Assembly (NCBI GenBank): GCA_036156195.1
Contig: JAYZUZ010000011.1
Span: 310,001 to 374,000 of the forward strand
DNA length: 64,000 bases
From: Abyssibacter sp036156195
GTDB lineage: Bacteria; Pseudomonadota; Gammaproteobacteria; Nevskiales; OUC007
Direction of reading: 5' to 3'
How positions within the stretch are numbered: position 1 is the stretch's first letter; the number at the start of each line of letters is the position of its first letter. A program made the translations under genes and the position numbers. Shown here in pieces: positions 8,337-16,756 of the stretch. Below the pieces are notes generated by a model. The model made no database searches. It was not told the origin of the DNA and was given only the letters and a program-made list of their open reading frames with translations.

Positions 8337-8743
8337 GCCTCGACGCTCGCCTGCAATCGGTCATTCAGCACCCGCTGCACCAAAGCCTGGGGGTGCGGGA
8401 TATCCAGACCGAAGACGGCTGCGGCCGACTGGAGTTCACCGCTGATGGGCTGACGATCAACCCGGCAGGCATGCTGCATGGCGGCGTGATCTACACCCTG
8501 GCCGATGTCTGTGCCTACGCTGGCCTGCTCAGCAAATTGGCGCCGGACCAGGAAGCCGTGACCCACGACCTGCACGTGTCGGTGCTGCGTCCCGTGCCCA
8601 GCGGACAAACCGTGACCGTGCAGTCCGAGATCAGGCGCCTGGGCCGGGCCATCTGCTTTCTCGATGTCAGCGTGGAATCAGGCGGCAAGCTGGTCGCCAC
8701 CGCCCGTGTGACCAAGAGCATCATCACGCCAACACCGGCCTAG
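8333..8743 (+). CDS. PaaI-type hotdog thioesterase
   Basis: This 136-residue single hotdog-fold protein starts at GTG 8333, overlapping the stop of the M23 gene (GTGA). The motif NPAGMLHGGVIYTLADVCAYA, with the helix-cap HGG, and the later HDLHVSVLRPVPSGQTV match the acyl-CoA thioesterase family PF03061/PaaI. Such enzymes hydrolyse small aromatic or aliphatic acyl-CoA esters in the cytosol. The co-transcribed genes give no pathway hint. The real start could be slightly further downstream because GTG gives MSLDARLQSV, a normal N-terminus for the family. Confidence 0.88.
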   Translation: MSLDARLQSVIQHPLHQSLGVRDIQTEDGCGRLEFTADGLTINPAGMLHGGVIYTLADVCAYAGLLSKLAPDQEAVTHDLHVSVLRPVPSGQTVTVQSEIRRLGRAICFLDVSVESGGKLVATARVTKSIITPTPA

Positions 8744-8794
8744 GCGGCTTTTGGGTACGCTTGGGTCGATGTCCTGCCCTGTCGGAGCCCGACC

Positions 8795-9601
8795 ATGACC
8801 GCCGAGTCCACCCCCTTCGTCTCCCTGATTACCGGCGCTGCCAGCGGCCTGGGCTGGGAGATTGCCCAGCGCCTCTACAGCCGTGGCGACACCGTAGTGC
8901 TCGTGGACATGAACGCCGAACTGCTGGCCACGCGGGAGCGTGAGCTGGGGGACACCCAGCGGGTCATCACCTGTTGCGGCGACCTCACACAGGCCACGTT
9001 TCGTCGGGACATCGTCAAGACCGTCGAGCAGCAGACCGGCCGCCTGGACTGTCTGATCAACAACGCCGGCATTACCCATCGATCCCCGGTCCGCAGCACG
9101 CAGCTCGACGTCTTCGACCGGGTCATGGCCGTGGACTGGCAGGCCCCTGTCGCGCTGACCCATCACTGCCTGCCCATGCTGGAGGCCTCCCGCGGCCTCA
9201 TCGTCAACGTGGGCTCCATGGCCAGCTGGATGCCGGTACCCGGGCGGGCTGCTTACTGTGCTGCCAAGGCCGCGATGGCCCAGTTCTTCGAAGTGCTGCG
9301 CCTGGAAATGGAGCCGCGCGGTGTGCGGGTGCTCAACGTCTATCCCAGCTTTCTGGACACCCCCATCGAGCACAACGCACTGGGGCCTGACGGCAAGCCG
9401 GCCTCGCATCGACGCTCGATGGTCGGCAAGATGCGCGGCGCCGACTGGATGGCCGAGCGCATCCTCCAGGCGATGGAGGGCGGACGCCCCTGGATCTTTG
9501 GCGATCGGATCTCCCAGCTGGGCAGTGTGTTGTGGCGCATCTGGCCCCAGCAGTACCTGCGCAGTGTCCGCAAACGCTTTGCCAGCGAGATCGCGCGCTA
9601 A
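8795..9601 (+). CDS. Short-chain dehydrogenase/reductase
   Basis: 268 residues. The NAD(P)-binding signature reads TGAASGLGWEIAQRL (residues 10-24), with NNAGI at about 88-92. The catalytic triad lies in a Ser region (NVGSMASWMP) and YCAAKAAM (Tyr-x3-Lys). An Asp after the second strand (VLVDMNAE) suggests NAD(H) preference. The C-terminal region (RILQAMEGGRPWIFGDR) is typical of SDRs acting on hydrophobic alcohols or ketones. Substrate cannot be assigned. It is convergent with the DUF819 gene, whose stop overlaps its own by 4 bases. Confidence 0.9.
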   Translation: MTAESTPFVSLITGAASGLGWEIAQRLYSRGDTVVLVDMNAELLATRERELGDTQRVITCCGDLTQATFRRDIVKTVEQQTGRLDCLINNAGITHRSPVRSTQLDVFDRVMAVDWQAPVALTHHCLPMLEASRGLIVNVGSMASWMPVPGRAAYCAAKAAMAQFFEVLRLEMEPRGVRVLNVYPSFLDTPIEHNALGPDGKPASHRRSMVGKMRGADWMAERILQAMEGGRPWIFGDRISQLGSVLWRIWPQQYLRSVRKRFASEIAR

Positions 9602-10749
9602 CCGCCCAGCAGCCGGGCCAGCGACAGGCCCAGATAGTTACCCAGCGCCAGACCGAAGGCGCCGGCAGTCATGCCGGAGACCACCACCTCACGATTGCCC
9701 AACACCTTGGCAATCGGCCCCACAAAGGGCGGGCCGAAGTACGCGGCCGTGGACGTGATCAGCAGCGTATCTACATCAATACGGCACAGACGCGCCACCA
9801 GCCAATGCAGGGTAACGGCCAGCACCAGCACCATCGCGCAGTACGCCAGCACCACAGACCCCGCCTGCAGCATGTACGCCAGATCCGCCTGGGTGCCGAT
9901 GGTGATGCAGAACACTAGCAGCAGGTACTGCCCCGTCTCGTAACTCCGCGGCAGGCGGCGCACCGCAGGCACCACACTGCAGACAATGGCCAGGCTGGTG
10001 ATCAACAGGATGATCGCGGCTTCGGCTAGCTCTCCGAACAGCCACCAGGACACGCCTGCTGCAACGCCGCCCAGGCCCAGAGACAACAGCATCGGCCCCG
10101 CGGCCAGATACCAGGGCCGCACCGGGGCGTCACGGTCTTCTGAAGCCGCCGGGTCCGCCTGCGGACTGACGGCGTGAAAGGCCGGAAACCAGCGACTGAG
10201 CAAGGGCTTGGCGGCCGTCATGAGAAAGAGCAGGAACGCACTGCCCAACAGGACGTCGGCACCGTTCACCAGCAGCAAGGTCTCGGCATCAACACCGCGG
10301 GCCAGCGCGACCGCATTCATGTTGGGTGAGCCACCTGTGTACAACGCAGCCAGCATGCCCGAGACATCGGCTGCGACCGGCACACGGGGCCCCTGCCACA
10401 GAAACACCAGTGTCGAAGCCAGGCACACCGCCACCACTGCCAGCAGAAAAGACAGCACGGTACTCCGGGCCAGGCGCGCCCACTGCCGCAGATCGGCAGG
10501 AAACAGCAGCATGGGAATGGCCAGTAGCACAGAGACGGCGACGAGCCCGCCTGCCAGTCCAGCGTCGAAGCGCGCGCCCGGCAGCTGCGCCGCAACAATG
10601 CCGCTGGCGTAGCAGAGCACGACGGGGCTCAAGGTCGCGACCAGGCGGACCCGCGACTCGGCCCAGGCCAGCCAGGCCGGCACCCCCAGCAAGAACCCGA
10701 GCTGGGCAACCAGCCATAGGGCGTCGGTGACTGTATCCGGCGCTACCAC
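9598..10749 (-). CDS. DUF819 family integral membrane protein
   Basis: 383 residues with about ten hydrophobic segments. The family pattern includes YTGGSPNMNAVALARGVD (about residues 138-155) and the C-terminal TAAYFGPPFVGPIAKVLGNR, then MTAGAFGLALGNYLGL. These GGSxN and FGPP segments are characteristic of DUF819, membrane proteins related to gluconate or citrate-type carriers of unknown substrate. The gene follows the TonB receptor with a 7-base overlap (10743-10749), so it is probably co-expressed. One possibility is that the receptor imports a compound that the DUF819 protein then carries across the inner membrane. That is inference from order only. Confidence 0.85.
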   Translation of the reverse strand: MVAPDTVTDALWLVAQLGFLLGVPAWLAWAESRVRLVATLSPVVLCYASGIVAAQLPGARFDAGLAGGLVAVSVLLAIPMLLFPADLRQWARLARSTVLSFLLAVVAVCLASTLVFLWQGPRVPVAADVSGMLAALYTGGSPNMNAVALARGVDAETLLLVNGADVLLGSAFLLFLMTAAKPLLSRWFPAFHAVSPQADPAASEDRDAPVRPWYLAAGPMLLSLGLGGVAAGVSWWLFGELAEAAIILLITSLAIVCSVVPAVRRLPRSYETGQYLLLVFCITIGTQADLAYMLQAGSVVLAYCAMVLVLAVTLHWLVARLCRIDVDTLLITSTAAYFGPPFVGPIAKVLGNREVVVSGMTAGAFGLALGNYLGLSLARLLGG

Positions 10750-13319
10750 TGCAGATTCAGGCTGGCGTAAAGCGTGCGCCCCGGCTGCTGATTCGCCAGA
10801 AATACGCCCGGAAACAGCGCCGTATCCAGTGCCTGGTTAAGCACGCGCTCATCCGTGATGTTCTTGCAGCCCAGGTTGACGGTCCAGCCGCTGGCCGCGG
10901 ATCCCAGCCCGATACGGGCCGAGTAAATCGTATGCGCCTCGACGCGGGTGGCCGGGTCGAGATCGGTGTCGGTGTACTGGTCACCCTGATGGCGCGCGTT
11001 CAGCCCTAGCGTCAATTCCAGACCACCCACCGGATACTCCAGTGTCGGGCTCAGCGTGGCCGACCAACGCGGCGCAAACGCCAGCGTCTTGCCGCCGAGA
11101 TCCTGGCGTGCATCCAGCCCCTGATCCACCGGCGCCGGCGCATTGGCGTAGGTCTTGTAGCGTGCCTCCAGAAAGCCCACCGAGGTGTTGATGCTCAGCG
11201 GCTGGTAGGGCGTGAGCCACTGGGAATCCAGCTCCACGCCTGTGGAGTAGGCCGACCCTGCATTGGTCACGTCAAAGAACACACCATTGAACGCCAGCAC
11301 CTGCAAGTCGTCGAAATCCATCCGGTAGGCCGTGGCATTGAGACTCAGCGTGCGTCCGAACCAGTGACTCTTGATGCCCAGCTCCACGGAGGTCGCCGTT
11401 TCCGCCCCGTACTCGAGATCTTCGCCCGTAAAGGAAATGGCGTTGGCTCCCCCGCTCTTGTAGCCCCGTGCCCAGGTGGCGAACAAACTGACATCACGAT
11501 CAAACCGATACAGCACGGACAGCTTCGGCGACAGGTTGGTCTCGTTCCGTTTCAGGCCGTTGAACTGGTAATCATTGGCGCCGACGATCAGCTGAACGAG
11601 ACACTGTTGCGTCACCGGCTTGCTACGGCAACTGCTCCGGCCGATGGAATCGATGTTCTTGCGCTCGTGATTCAGACGCAGGCCCGGCGTGATCGACCAA
11701 TGTGCGTTCAGGTCCCAGGTCAGCTGACCGAACACCGCGTAGGTGCGAGTGCGCTGGGTGAAGTCAAAGGTGTAGCGGTCCCGGTCGACCACACCGGCGG
11801 CCAGAGGACCGAGCAGTGGCCCCAGCGCCCCGGATGCCGTCCCGGCGCCGGCGAAGGGAATCCCCGAAATGGCCCCGCCGCTAATCAGCGTCAAGCCGGC
11901 ATCCGAAGCCGCGTAAGACGCCAGGTCCTCGCCGGCCTCGATCCCGGTGTCGATGCGGTAATCCGCTTGCAGGGCGTACAACCCGGCGACGAATTCACTA
12001 CCCTGCCCCCAGCCGAACGGCGCGCCGCCCAGCCCGGTAAACCGCCATTCGACGGAATGCTGCGCGTAGTTTTCGGCATCGCCGAACAGCCGGATCAAGT
12101 CAGCGGGGGAGGTATCCAGGTCCTGAAACTGGGTGATGCCCATACGCGAACTGGCCAGCACCAGCGTGGTGTCTAGCGCCTCCAGGCCGAGCGCGGGACC
12201 CAGGTCCTTGCCTGCGCTGCCCGAGACCGTCCACGAGTCGATATTCATGACGCCGGGAATATCGAAGCTGGTCTGAAAATCGTATGGATTGCCCTCGATC
12301 TGCGGATCGAAGTTCGCCAGATACCCGGCCGTGTCGGCGTCCAACTGGTAGAGCTGTCGCGGCCAGAAGTTGACCCGGGTCTCCGTGCGCTGCGCGGTCA
12401 GGCCCAGCTCTAGATCGGAGTCGGTGAAATAGTCCAGACGCAGCCGCTGGGCGGATTTTCTGGACTCGTCCTCCAGTCGATCCAGCAACGTGTTGTACAG
12501 CCGGCCCTCGCGGTGATCCTCCAGTACCGCGAGCCGGACACCCAACGCGTCACCCAAGCGGCCTCCCACCCCGCCCTCGACGCGTTCGTTCCCGAACGCG
12601 TTGCGCGTGTACTGCAGATTGGCCTCGGAGCCGGAGGCCGGCGCGCCCCGGGTGACGATGTTGAACACGCCCGCGATGGTGTTCTTGCCGAACAACGTGC
12701 CCTGCGGACCGCGCAGCACTTCGATCCGAGCCAAATCGAACATCGATTCGGTGAAGTACGACCCTCGGGCGAAGAACACATCGTCCTGGACCAGCCCGAC
12801 CGAGGGCTCGAAGCTGGGATTGAAGGTGTTGGTCCCGAAGCCGCGGATGAAAACCTGTGGCGAGGTCGGGCTGGTCGATTCCACACGCACGTTGGGCACG
12901 TAAGTGGAGGCCTCCGTGAGATCACCTACCGCATGGTTCTGGATGAAGTCGCCCTGCAACGCCGTCACGGACACCGGCACATCACTTAGGCTTTGCTCGG
13001 TTTTCTGCGCTGTGACCACGACTTCCTCGATGGTCCGGCGCGCGGGTCTGGTCGACTCGCGGGCTGTGGTCGTCGGGGCCACCGGGATGGTCTCCAGCTC
13101 CGACGCGGCGTCTGCATCCTCTGCCGACTCGTCTGAGCCCGCATCGGCGTTCTGGCCTTCCGCGCCCTCAGAGGCGTCGGTGTCCGACGGCTCGGAGGGG
13201 GATTCGTCCTCGATGGAGTCGCCGAACAAAAAGTCGAGTTCGTCGTCCTGCGCTGCAGCCGGCCAGGCCAGCAGCAGCCCGAGCACCAGCAACGCCCCCC
13301 AGGATCGGCTGGTTGTCAT
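10743..13319 (-). CDS. TonB-dependent outer-membrane receptor with acidic N-terminal spacer
   Basis: 858 residues. After the signal peptide (LLVLGLLLAWPAAAQ) comes an unusual acidic Glu/Asp/Ser stretch from about 25 to 75, then Pro/Thr sequence. The TonB box and plug follow: IEEVVVTAQKTEQSLSDVPVSV, plug signature FIRGFGTNTFNPSFEP and RIEVLRGPQGTLFGKNTIAG. The 22-strand barrel region contains SLFATWARGYKSGGAN and ends GRTLYASLNLQW with the terminal aromatic Trp. The style (VVVTAQK, GPQGTLFGKNT) matches the large receptor group for non-siderophore substrates in sphingomonads and marine gammaproteobacteria. No iron-starvation genes adjoin. It lies 115 bases downstream of the AraC gene on the same strand. 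Substrate unknown. Confidence 0.95.
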   Translation of the reverse strand: MTTSRSWGALLVLGLLLAWPAAAQDDELDFLFGDSIEDESPSEPSDTDASEGAEGQNADAGSDESAEDADAASELETIPVAPTTTARESTRPARRTIEEVVVTAQKTEQSLSDVPVSVTALQGDFIQNHAVGDLTEASTYVPNVRVESTSPTSPQVFIRGFGTNTFNPSFEPSVGLVQDDVFFARGSYFTESMFDLARIEVLRGPQGTLFGKNTIAGVFNIVTRGAPASGSEANLQYTRNAFGNERVEGGVGGRLGDALGVRLAVLEDHREGRLYNTLLDRLEDESRKSAQRLRLDYFTDSDLELGLTAQRTETRVNFWPRQLYQLDADTAGYLANFDPQIEGNPYDFQTSFDIPGVMNIDSWTVSGSAGKDLGPALGLEALDTTLVLASSRMGITQFQDLDTSPADLIRLFGDAENYAQHSVEWRFTGLGGAPFGWGQGSEFVAGLYALQADYRIDTGIEAGEDLASYAASDAGLTLISGGAISGIPFAGAGTASGALGPLLGPLAAGVVDRDRYTFDFTQRTRTYAVFGQLTWDLNAHWSITPGLRLNHERKNIDSIGRSSCRSKPVTQQCLVQLIVGANDYQFNGLKRNETNLSPKLSVLYRFDRDVSLFATWARGYKSGGANAISFTGEDLEYGAETATSVELGIKSHWFGRTLSLNATAYRMDFDDLQVLAFNGVFFDVTNAGSAYSTGVELDSQWLTPYQPLSINTSVGFLEARYKTYANAPAPVDQGLDARQDLGGKTLAFAPRWSATLSPTLEYPVGGLELTLGLNARHQGDQYTDTDLDPATRVEAHTIYSARIGLGSAASGWTVNLGCKNITDERVLNQALDTALFPGVFLANQQPGRTLYASLNLQW

Positions 13320-13434
13320 GTCTGTCCCCGTGCTGCACGACGGATGGTCCGCCCCAGCCGATCACGCTACCGAGTACCACCGCGATGTGGCATGACCTTT
13401 TGGGCCAATCACTTGACCGAACGGGACGCCGGAC

Positions 13435-14379
13435 TCATTCGCGGAACTGCGACGGCGACATGCCGGTCCAGCGCCGGAAGCTGCGACTAAAGGAACTCTC
13501 GTCCGAGAATCCCAACTCGGCGGAGATCCCCGCAATCTTGTCGCCGCGCTCCAGTGCGCGACAGGCCAGTACTTGCAGTTCGCGGTCACGCAGCTGCTTG
13601 AACGAGAAGCCCTCATCGGCCAGCTTGCGATTGAGGTGTCGACCGCTCATGGCCAGCAACCGGGCGATGTCTTCCTTGCCCGCCTGCGGATGCCGTCGCA
13701 CGGTCTCGGCCACGGTCGCGGCAAAACTGCGATCGCCCAACCGGGCCAAGGACTGGTCAGCCAGTTCTCGTAGCTGATCGCGCAGCGCCGGATTGGCCTG
13801 AATCAGCGGACGCGACAACAAGTCGCGAGAGAACAGCACCCGGTCCTCGGGGGCCTCGAAATGCACCTCGCAACCCAGCAACTCGCCGTAGCGGCTCACG
13901 GCATCACGGGGGGCATGACGAAACTCCACGGCCGAGGCCTCGAACTGATCCCCCGTACACCAGCGCGCGATGTGCATGGCGCAGGCCAGCGACATTTCGG
14001 CCCGTGCTTCACGGCACACTTCGTAATGGCCGGCATAGCAAAGCGCCATCTGCGACCCGGCTGGATGAAACCACACCTCGCCCCCCTGACTGACGATGGG
14101 GTGGTACTCGGTGTACAATTCCAGTGCCTCGCCCAGGGTCTCGCAACTCATCAGCAGCAGGCCGGCCACGTCGAGATGCCCCACCTGCAAATGCAGCGCC
14201 AGCTGCAACCCGATCAGCGGGTCGTCGCTGGCGGCGGAAAGTTGAGTCCAGAGCGCGTCGTGCACGTCCAGCCGGATGCGCTCCTCCCCGTCGGCCAGCG
14301 CAGGCAAATGGATGCCCAGCCGCGTGGCTGCCTCCAGCAGGGCCTGGCTGAATCGCCGGGTGACAGTTGGCTCGGTCAT
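13435..14379 (-). CDS. AraC-family transcriptional regulator
   Basis: 314 residues. The N-terminal two-thirds has the arabinose-binding-like fold seen in AraC proteins of the MmsR/OruR type (DPLIGLQLALHLQVGHLDVAG, EALELYTEYHPIVSQGGEV). The C-terminal HTH region includes HPQAGKEDIARLLAMSGRHL and ELGFSDESSFSRSFRRWTGM, with SPSQFRE at the end. This class usually activates nearby catabolic genes in response to a small ligand. It is divergent from the flavin monooxygenase gene across a 101-base spacer holding a palindrome, and upstream of the TonB receptor, so either could be the target. Confidence 0.93.
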   Translation of the reverse strand: MTEPTVTRRFSQALLEAATRLGIHLPALADGEERIRLDVHDALWTQLSAASDDPLIGLQLALHLQVGHLDVAGLLLMSCETLGEALELYTEYHPIVSQGGEVWFHPAGSQMALCYAGHYEVCREARAEMSLACAMHIARWCTGDQFEASAVEFRHAPRDAVSRYGELLGCEVHFEAPEDRVLFSRDLLSRPLIQANPALRDQLRELADQSLARLGDRSFAATVAETVRRHPQAGKEDIARLLAMSGRHLNRKLADEGFSFKQLRDRELQVLACRALERGDKIAGISAELGFSDESSFSRSFRRWTGMSPSQFRE

Positions 14380-14402
14380 GGTCCTGATTTGTTCGTGTGC
14401 TG

Positions 14403-14419
14403 TCCCGAATGGCTCGGGA
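14403..14419. promoter_or_regulatory. Small palindrome between the AraC and FMO genes
   Basis: TCCCGA and TCGGGA form perfect 6-base arms around ATGGC in the divergent spacer between araC-type gene (start 14379) and FMO gene (start 14481). The location suits an operator. AraC proteins usually bind direct repeats rather than palindromes, so this may belong to another factor or be chance in GC-rich DNA. Confidence 0.3.
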
Positions 14420-14480
14420 GCCAGGCGGTGTCGGCGCGTAATCTAGGCTCCCCCACATTCGCGCAGATTCATTCCCACTA

Positions 14481-15800
14481 ATGTACGCCATCATCGGGGC
14501 CGGCCCCACGGGGTTGAGCATGGCCCGCAATCTCCAGAAGCTCGGCCTGCCCTTCATCGGCTTCGAAATCCATCGTGATGTCGGCGGACTGTGGGATGCC
14601 GACAGTCCGACCAGCACGATGTACGAGTCCGCCCACCTGATCTCGTCCAAGCGCATGACGGAATTCAAGGAATTCCCGATGGCCGACGACGTGGCCGAGT
14701 ATCCGCATCACAGCGAACTCAAACGCTACTTCCAAGACTATGCCCGGCATTTCGAGCTCTACCCGCATTTCGAGTTCGACACCGAAGTCGTACGCGCCGA
14801 GCGTCAACACCCGGCCCCCGACGCGCCCTGGCTGATTACCACGCGTTGCAAGGGCCAGGAGCAAACGCGGGAGTTTGCCGGCCTCATGCTCTGCAACGGC
14901 ACCTTGCACGAACCCAACCAGCCCGAACTGCCGGGGGAATTCACCGGCCGCGTCATGCACTCCAGTGAGTACAAGAGCGCCCGGGACTTCGCAGGCCAGC
15001 GCGTCCTGATCATCGGCTGTGGCAACTCCGGGGCAGACATTGCGGTCGACGCCGTGCACCACGCCAAGAGCGTGGACATGTCCCTGCGTCGCGGCTATCA
15101 CTTTCTGCCCAAGTTCGTGCTGGGTCGGCCGATCGACACCCTCGGCGCCGGCCAGGTCGCCCTGCCCCGGCCGATTAAGCAGTTCATCGATGGCACGGTG
15201 ATCAAGGCCCTGGTCGGCAAACCCTCCGACTACGGGTTGCCCGACCCCGACTACAAGCTCTACGAATCCCACCCGGTACTGAATTCGCTGTTGCTGCATT
15301 ACGCCGGCCACGGGGATGTCACCGTGCGCAAGAACCTTCGGCATTGCCAGGGGCAGACCGTGACCTTCGAGGACGGCAGCAGCGGCGAGTACGACCTCAT
15401 TGTTCAGGCCACCGGCTACAAGCTGCACTACCCCTTCATCGACCCGGCCGAGTTGAACTGGACTGGGGCGGCGCCCGCGCTCTACCTCAACTGCTTCCAC
15501 CCCCACTCGGACAATCTGTTCATGATGGGCATGGTCGAAGCCACCGGGCTGGGCTGGGAGGCGCGCAGTCGCCAGGCTGAGCTGGTCGCGTTGTATATCC
15601 AGCAACTGCGCAACGGGGCCGAATCAGCACGGCAGCTGAAGCAGGCCAAGGCGGAACAGGCCGGCGAGCGGCTGGACGGCGGCTACGCCTATCTCAAGCT
15701 CGACCGCATGGCCTACTACGTCAACAAACAGGTCTATAACAAGGTGCTCACCCGCCATATCAATGCCTTGCGGGCCGACCTGCCGGCCAAGGCGGCTTGA
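14481..15800 (+). CDS. Flavin-containing monooxygenase (FMO/BVMO class)
   Basis: 439 residues. The FAD-binding Rossmann motif is at the N-terminus (MYAIIGAGPTGLSMARNL). The second nucleotide motif, RVLIIGCGNSGADIAVDA, is near 176-193, and the FMO-type segment KEFPMADDVAEYPHHSEL near 58-75 precedes a substrate helix. The sequence ATGYKLHYPF near 306 matches the ATG-containing motif that closes the FAD site. Such enzymes oxygenate heteroatoms or ketones with NADPH and O2. The stop overlaps the next start (ATGA), tying it to the epimerase. The divergent AraC gene may control it. Substrate unknown; whether N-hydroxylating or Baeyer-Villiger type cannot be decided by eye. Confidence 0.9.
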   Translation: MYAIIGAGPTGLSMARNLQKLGLPFIGFEIHRDVGGLWDADSPTSTMYESAHLISSKRMTEFKEFPMADDVAEYPHHSELKRYFQDYARHFELYPHFEFDTEVVRAERQHPAPDAPWLITTRCKGQEQTREFAGLMLCNGTLHEPNQPELPGEFTGRVMHSSEYKSARDFAGQRVLIIGCGNSGADIAVDAVHHAKSVDMSLRRGYHFLPKFVLGRPIDTLGAGQVALPRPIKQFIDGTVIKALVGKPSDYGLPDPDYKLYESHPVLNSLLLHYAGHGDVTVRKNLRHCQGQTVTFEDGSSGEYDLIVQATGYKLHYPFIDPAELNWTGAAPALYLNCFHPHSDNLFMMGMVEATGLGWEARSRQAELVALYIQQLRNGAESARQLKQAKAEQAGERLDGGYAYLKLDRMAYYVNKQVYNKVLTRHINALRADLPAKAA

Positions 15801-16726
15801 TGAATATCCTGATCACCGGCGCAGGCGGCTACATCGGCCGTCAGGTGGCCCGACAGCTCGCCGAGCAACATCACGTCATCGGCATTGATCTGCGCAGCGA
15901 CCCCGACGCCGGCTTCGACCTGCGCGCCATGGACATCCGCAACCCGGCACTGCGGGATCTGGTCATCGACCAGCAGATCAGCCATGTCATCCACCTGGCC
16001 GCAGTGCTGGAGTTCAGTGGTGACCGCGCCCGCGACTACGACATCGACGTTAACGGCACTCGCAACGTGCTCGACGCCTGTCTGGCGGGCGGCGTGCAGC
16101 ATCTCACCGTGACCAGCAGCGGCGCAGCCTATGGGTATTACGCCGACAACCCGGCGTGGATTTCCGAGACCGATCCGCTGCGCGGCAATGTTGAAATGCC
16201 CTATGCCGATCACAAGCGCCAGGTCGAGGAATTGCTGGCCGAGTACCGGCAAGCCCATCCCGAACTGGCCCAGCTGGTGCTGCGGGTCGGCACGGTGATC
16301 GGGGCTGGTACCCGTAACCTCATCACCAACTTGTTCGAGAAGAAGCGCCTGCTGGCGATACGTGGCTACGACTCGCCGTTCGTCTTCATCTGGGACCAGG
16401 ATCTGGTCGGCATTATTCGCCACGGGGTCGAAACCGGTCAGGGCGGCCAGTTCAACGTGGCCGGCGATGGCTGCCTGACCATGGATGAGTTGGGCGTCTT
16501 GCTGGACAAGCCCGTACTCAAGCTGCCGCTGCCACTGATCAAGGCGGGGCTGATCATCGGCCACCGTCTGGGCCTGAGCCGCTATGCGCCGGAACAGATC
16601 AAGTTCATCCAGTTCCGGCCAGTGCTGGACAACCAGCGGCTTAAAGAAGTATTCGGCTACGTGCCCGCCAAGTCATCGCGCGAGGCCTTTCTGCACTGGC
16701 GCGACCACCAGCCGACCGTGCGATAA
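15800..16726 (+). CDS. NAD-dependent epimerase/dehydratase (extended SDR)
   Basis: 308 residues starting at ATG 15800, which overlaps the FMO stop (ATGA); an in-frame TTG at 15797 is less likely. The Rossmann motif reads ITGAGGYIGRQVARQL and an Asp follows the second strand (VIGIDLRSDP), favouring NAD. The active-site region contains SSGAAYGYY and YADHKRQVEE (Tyr-x3-Lys). The sequence resembles epimerase-like SDRs that accompany monooxygenases. Its actual substrate is unknown. Being translationally coupled to the FMO suggests a shared pathway, for example oxidation and reduction steps on one hydrophobic substrate. Confidence 0.9.
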   Translation: MNILITGAGGYIGRQVARQLAEQHHVIGIDLRSDPDAGFDLRAMDIRNPALRDLVIDQQISHVIHLAAVLEFSGDRARDYDIDVNGTRNVLDACLAGGVQHLTVTSSGAAYGYYADNPAWISETDPLRGNVEMPYADHKRQVEELLAEYRQAHPELAQLVLRVGTVIGAGTRNLITNLFEKKRLLAIRGYDSPFVFIWDQDLVGIIRHGVETGQGGQFNVAGDGCLTMDELGVLLDKPVLKLPLPLIKAGLIIGHRLGLSRYAPEQIKFIQFRPVLDNQRLKEVFGYVPAKSSREAFLHWRDHQPTVR

Positions 16727-16756
16727 CGTCGCTGCGCAGGCTAGAAGGAGGCTCCA

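Noticed and set aside
14478..15605. 375-codon frame antisense to the FMO
   Set aside because: It mirrors the FMO codons, lacks a ribosome site and any recognisable motif.
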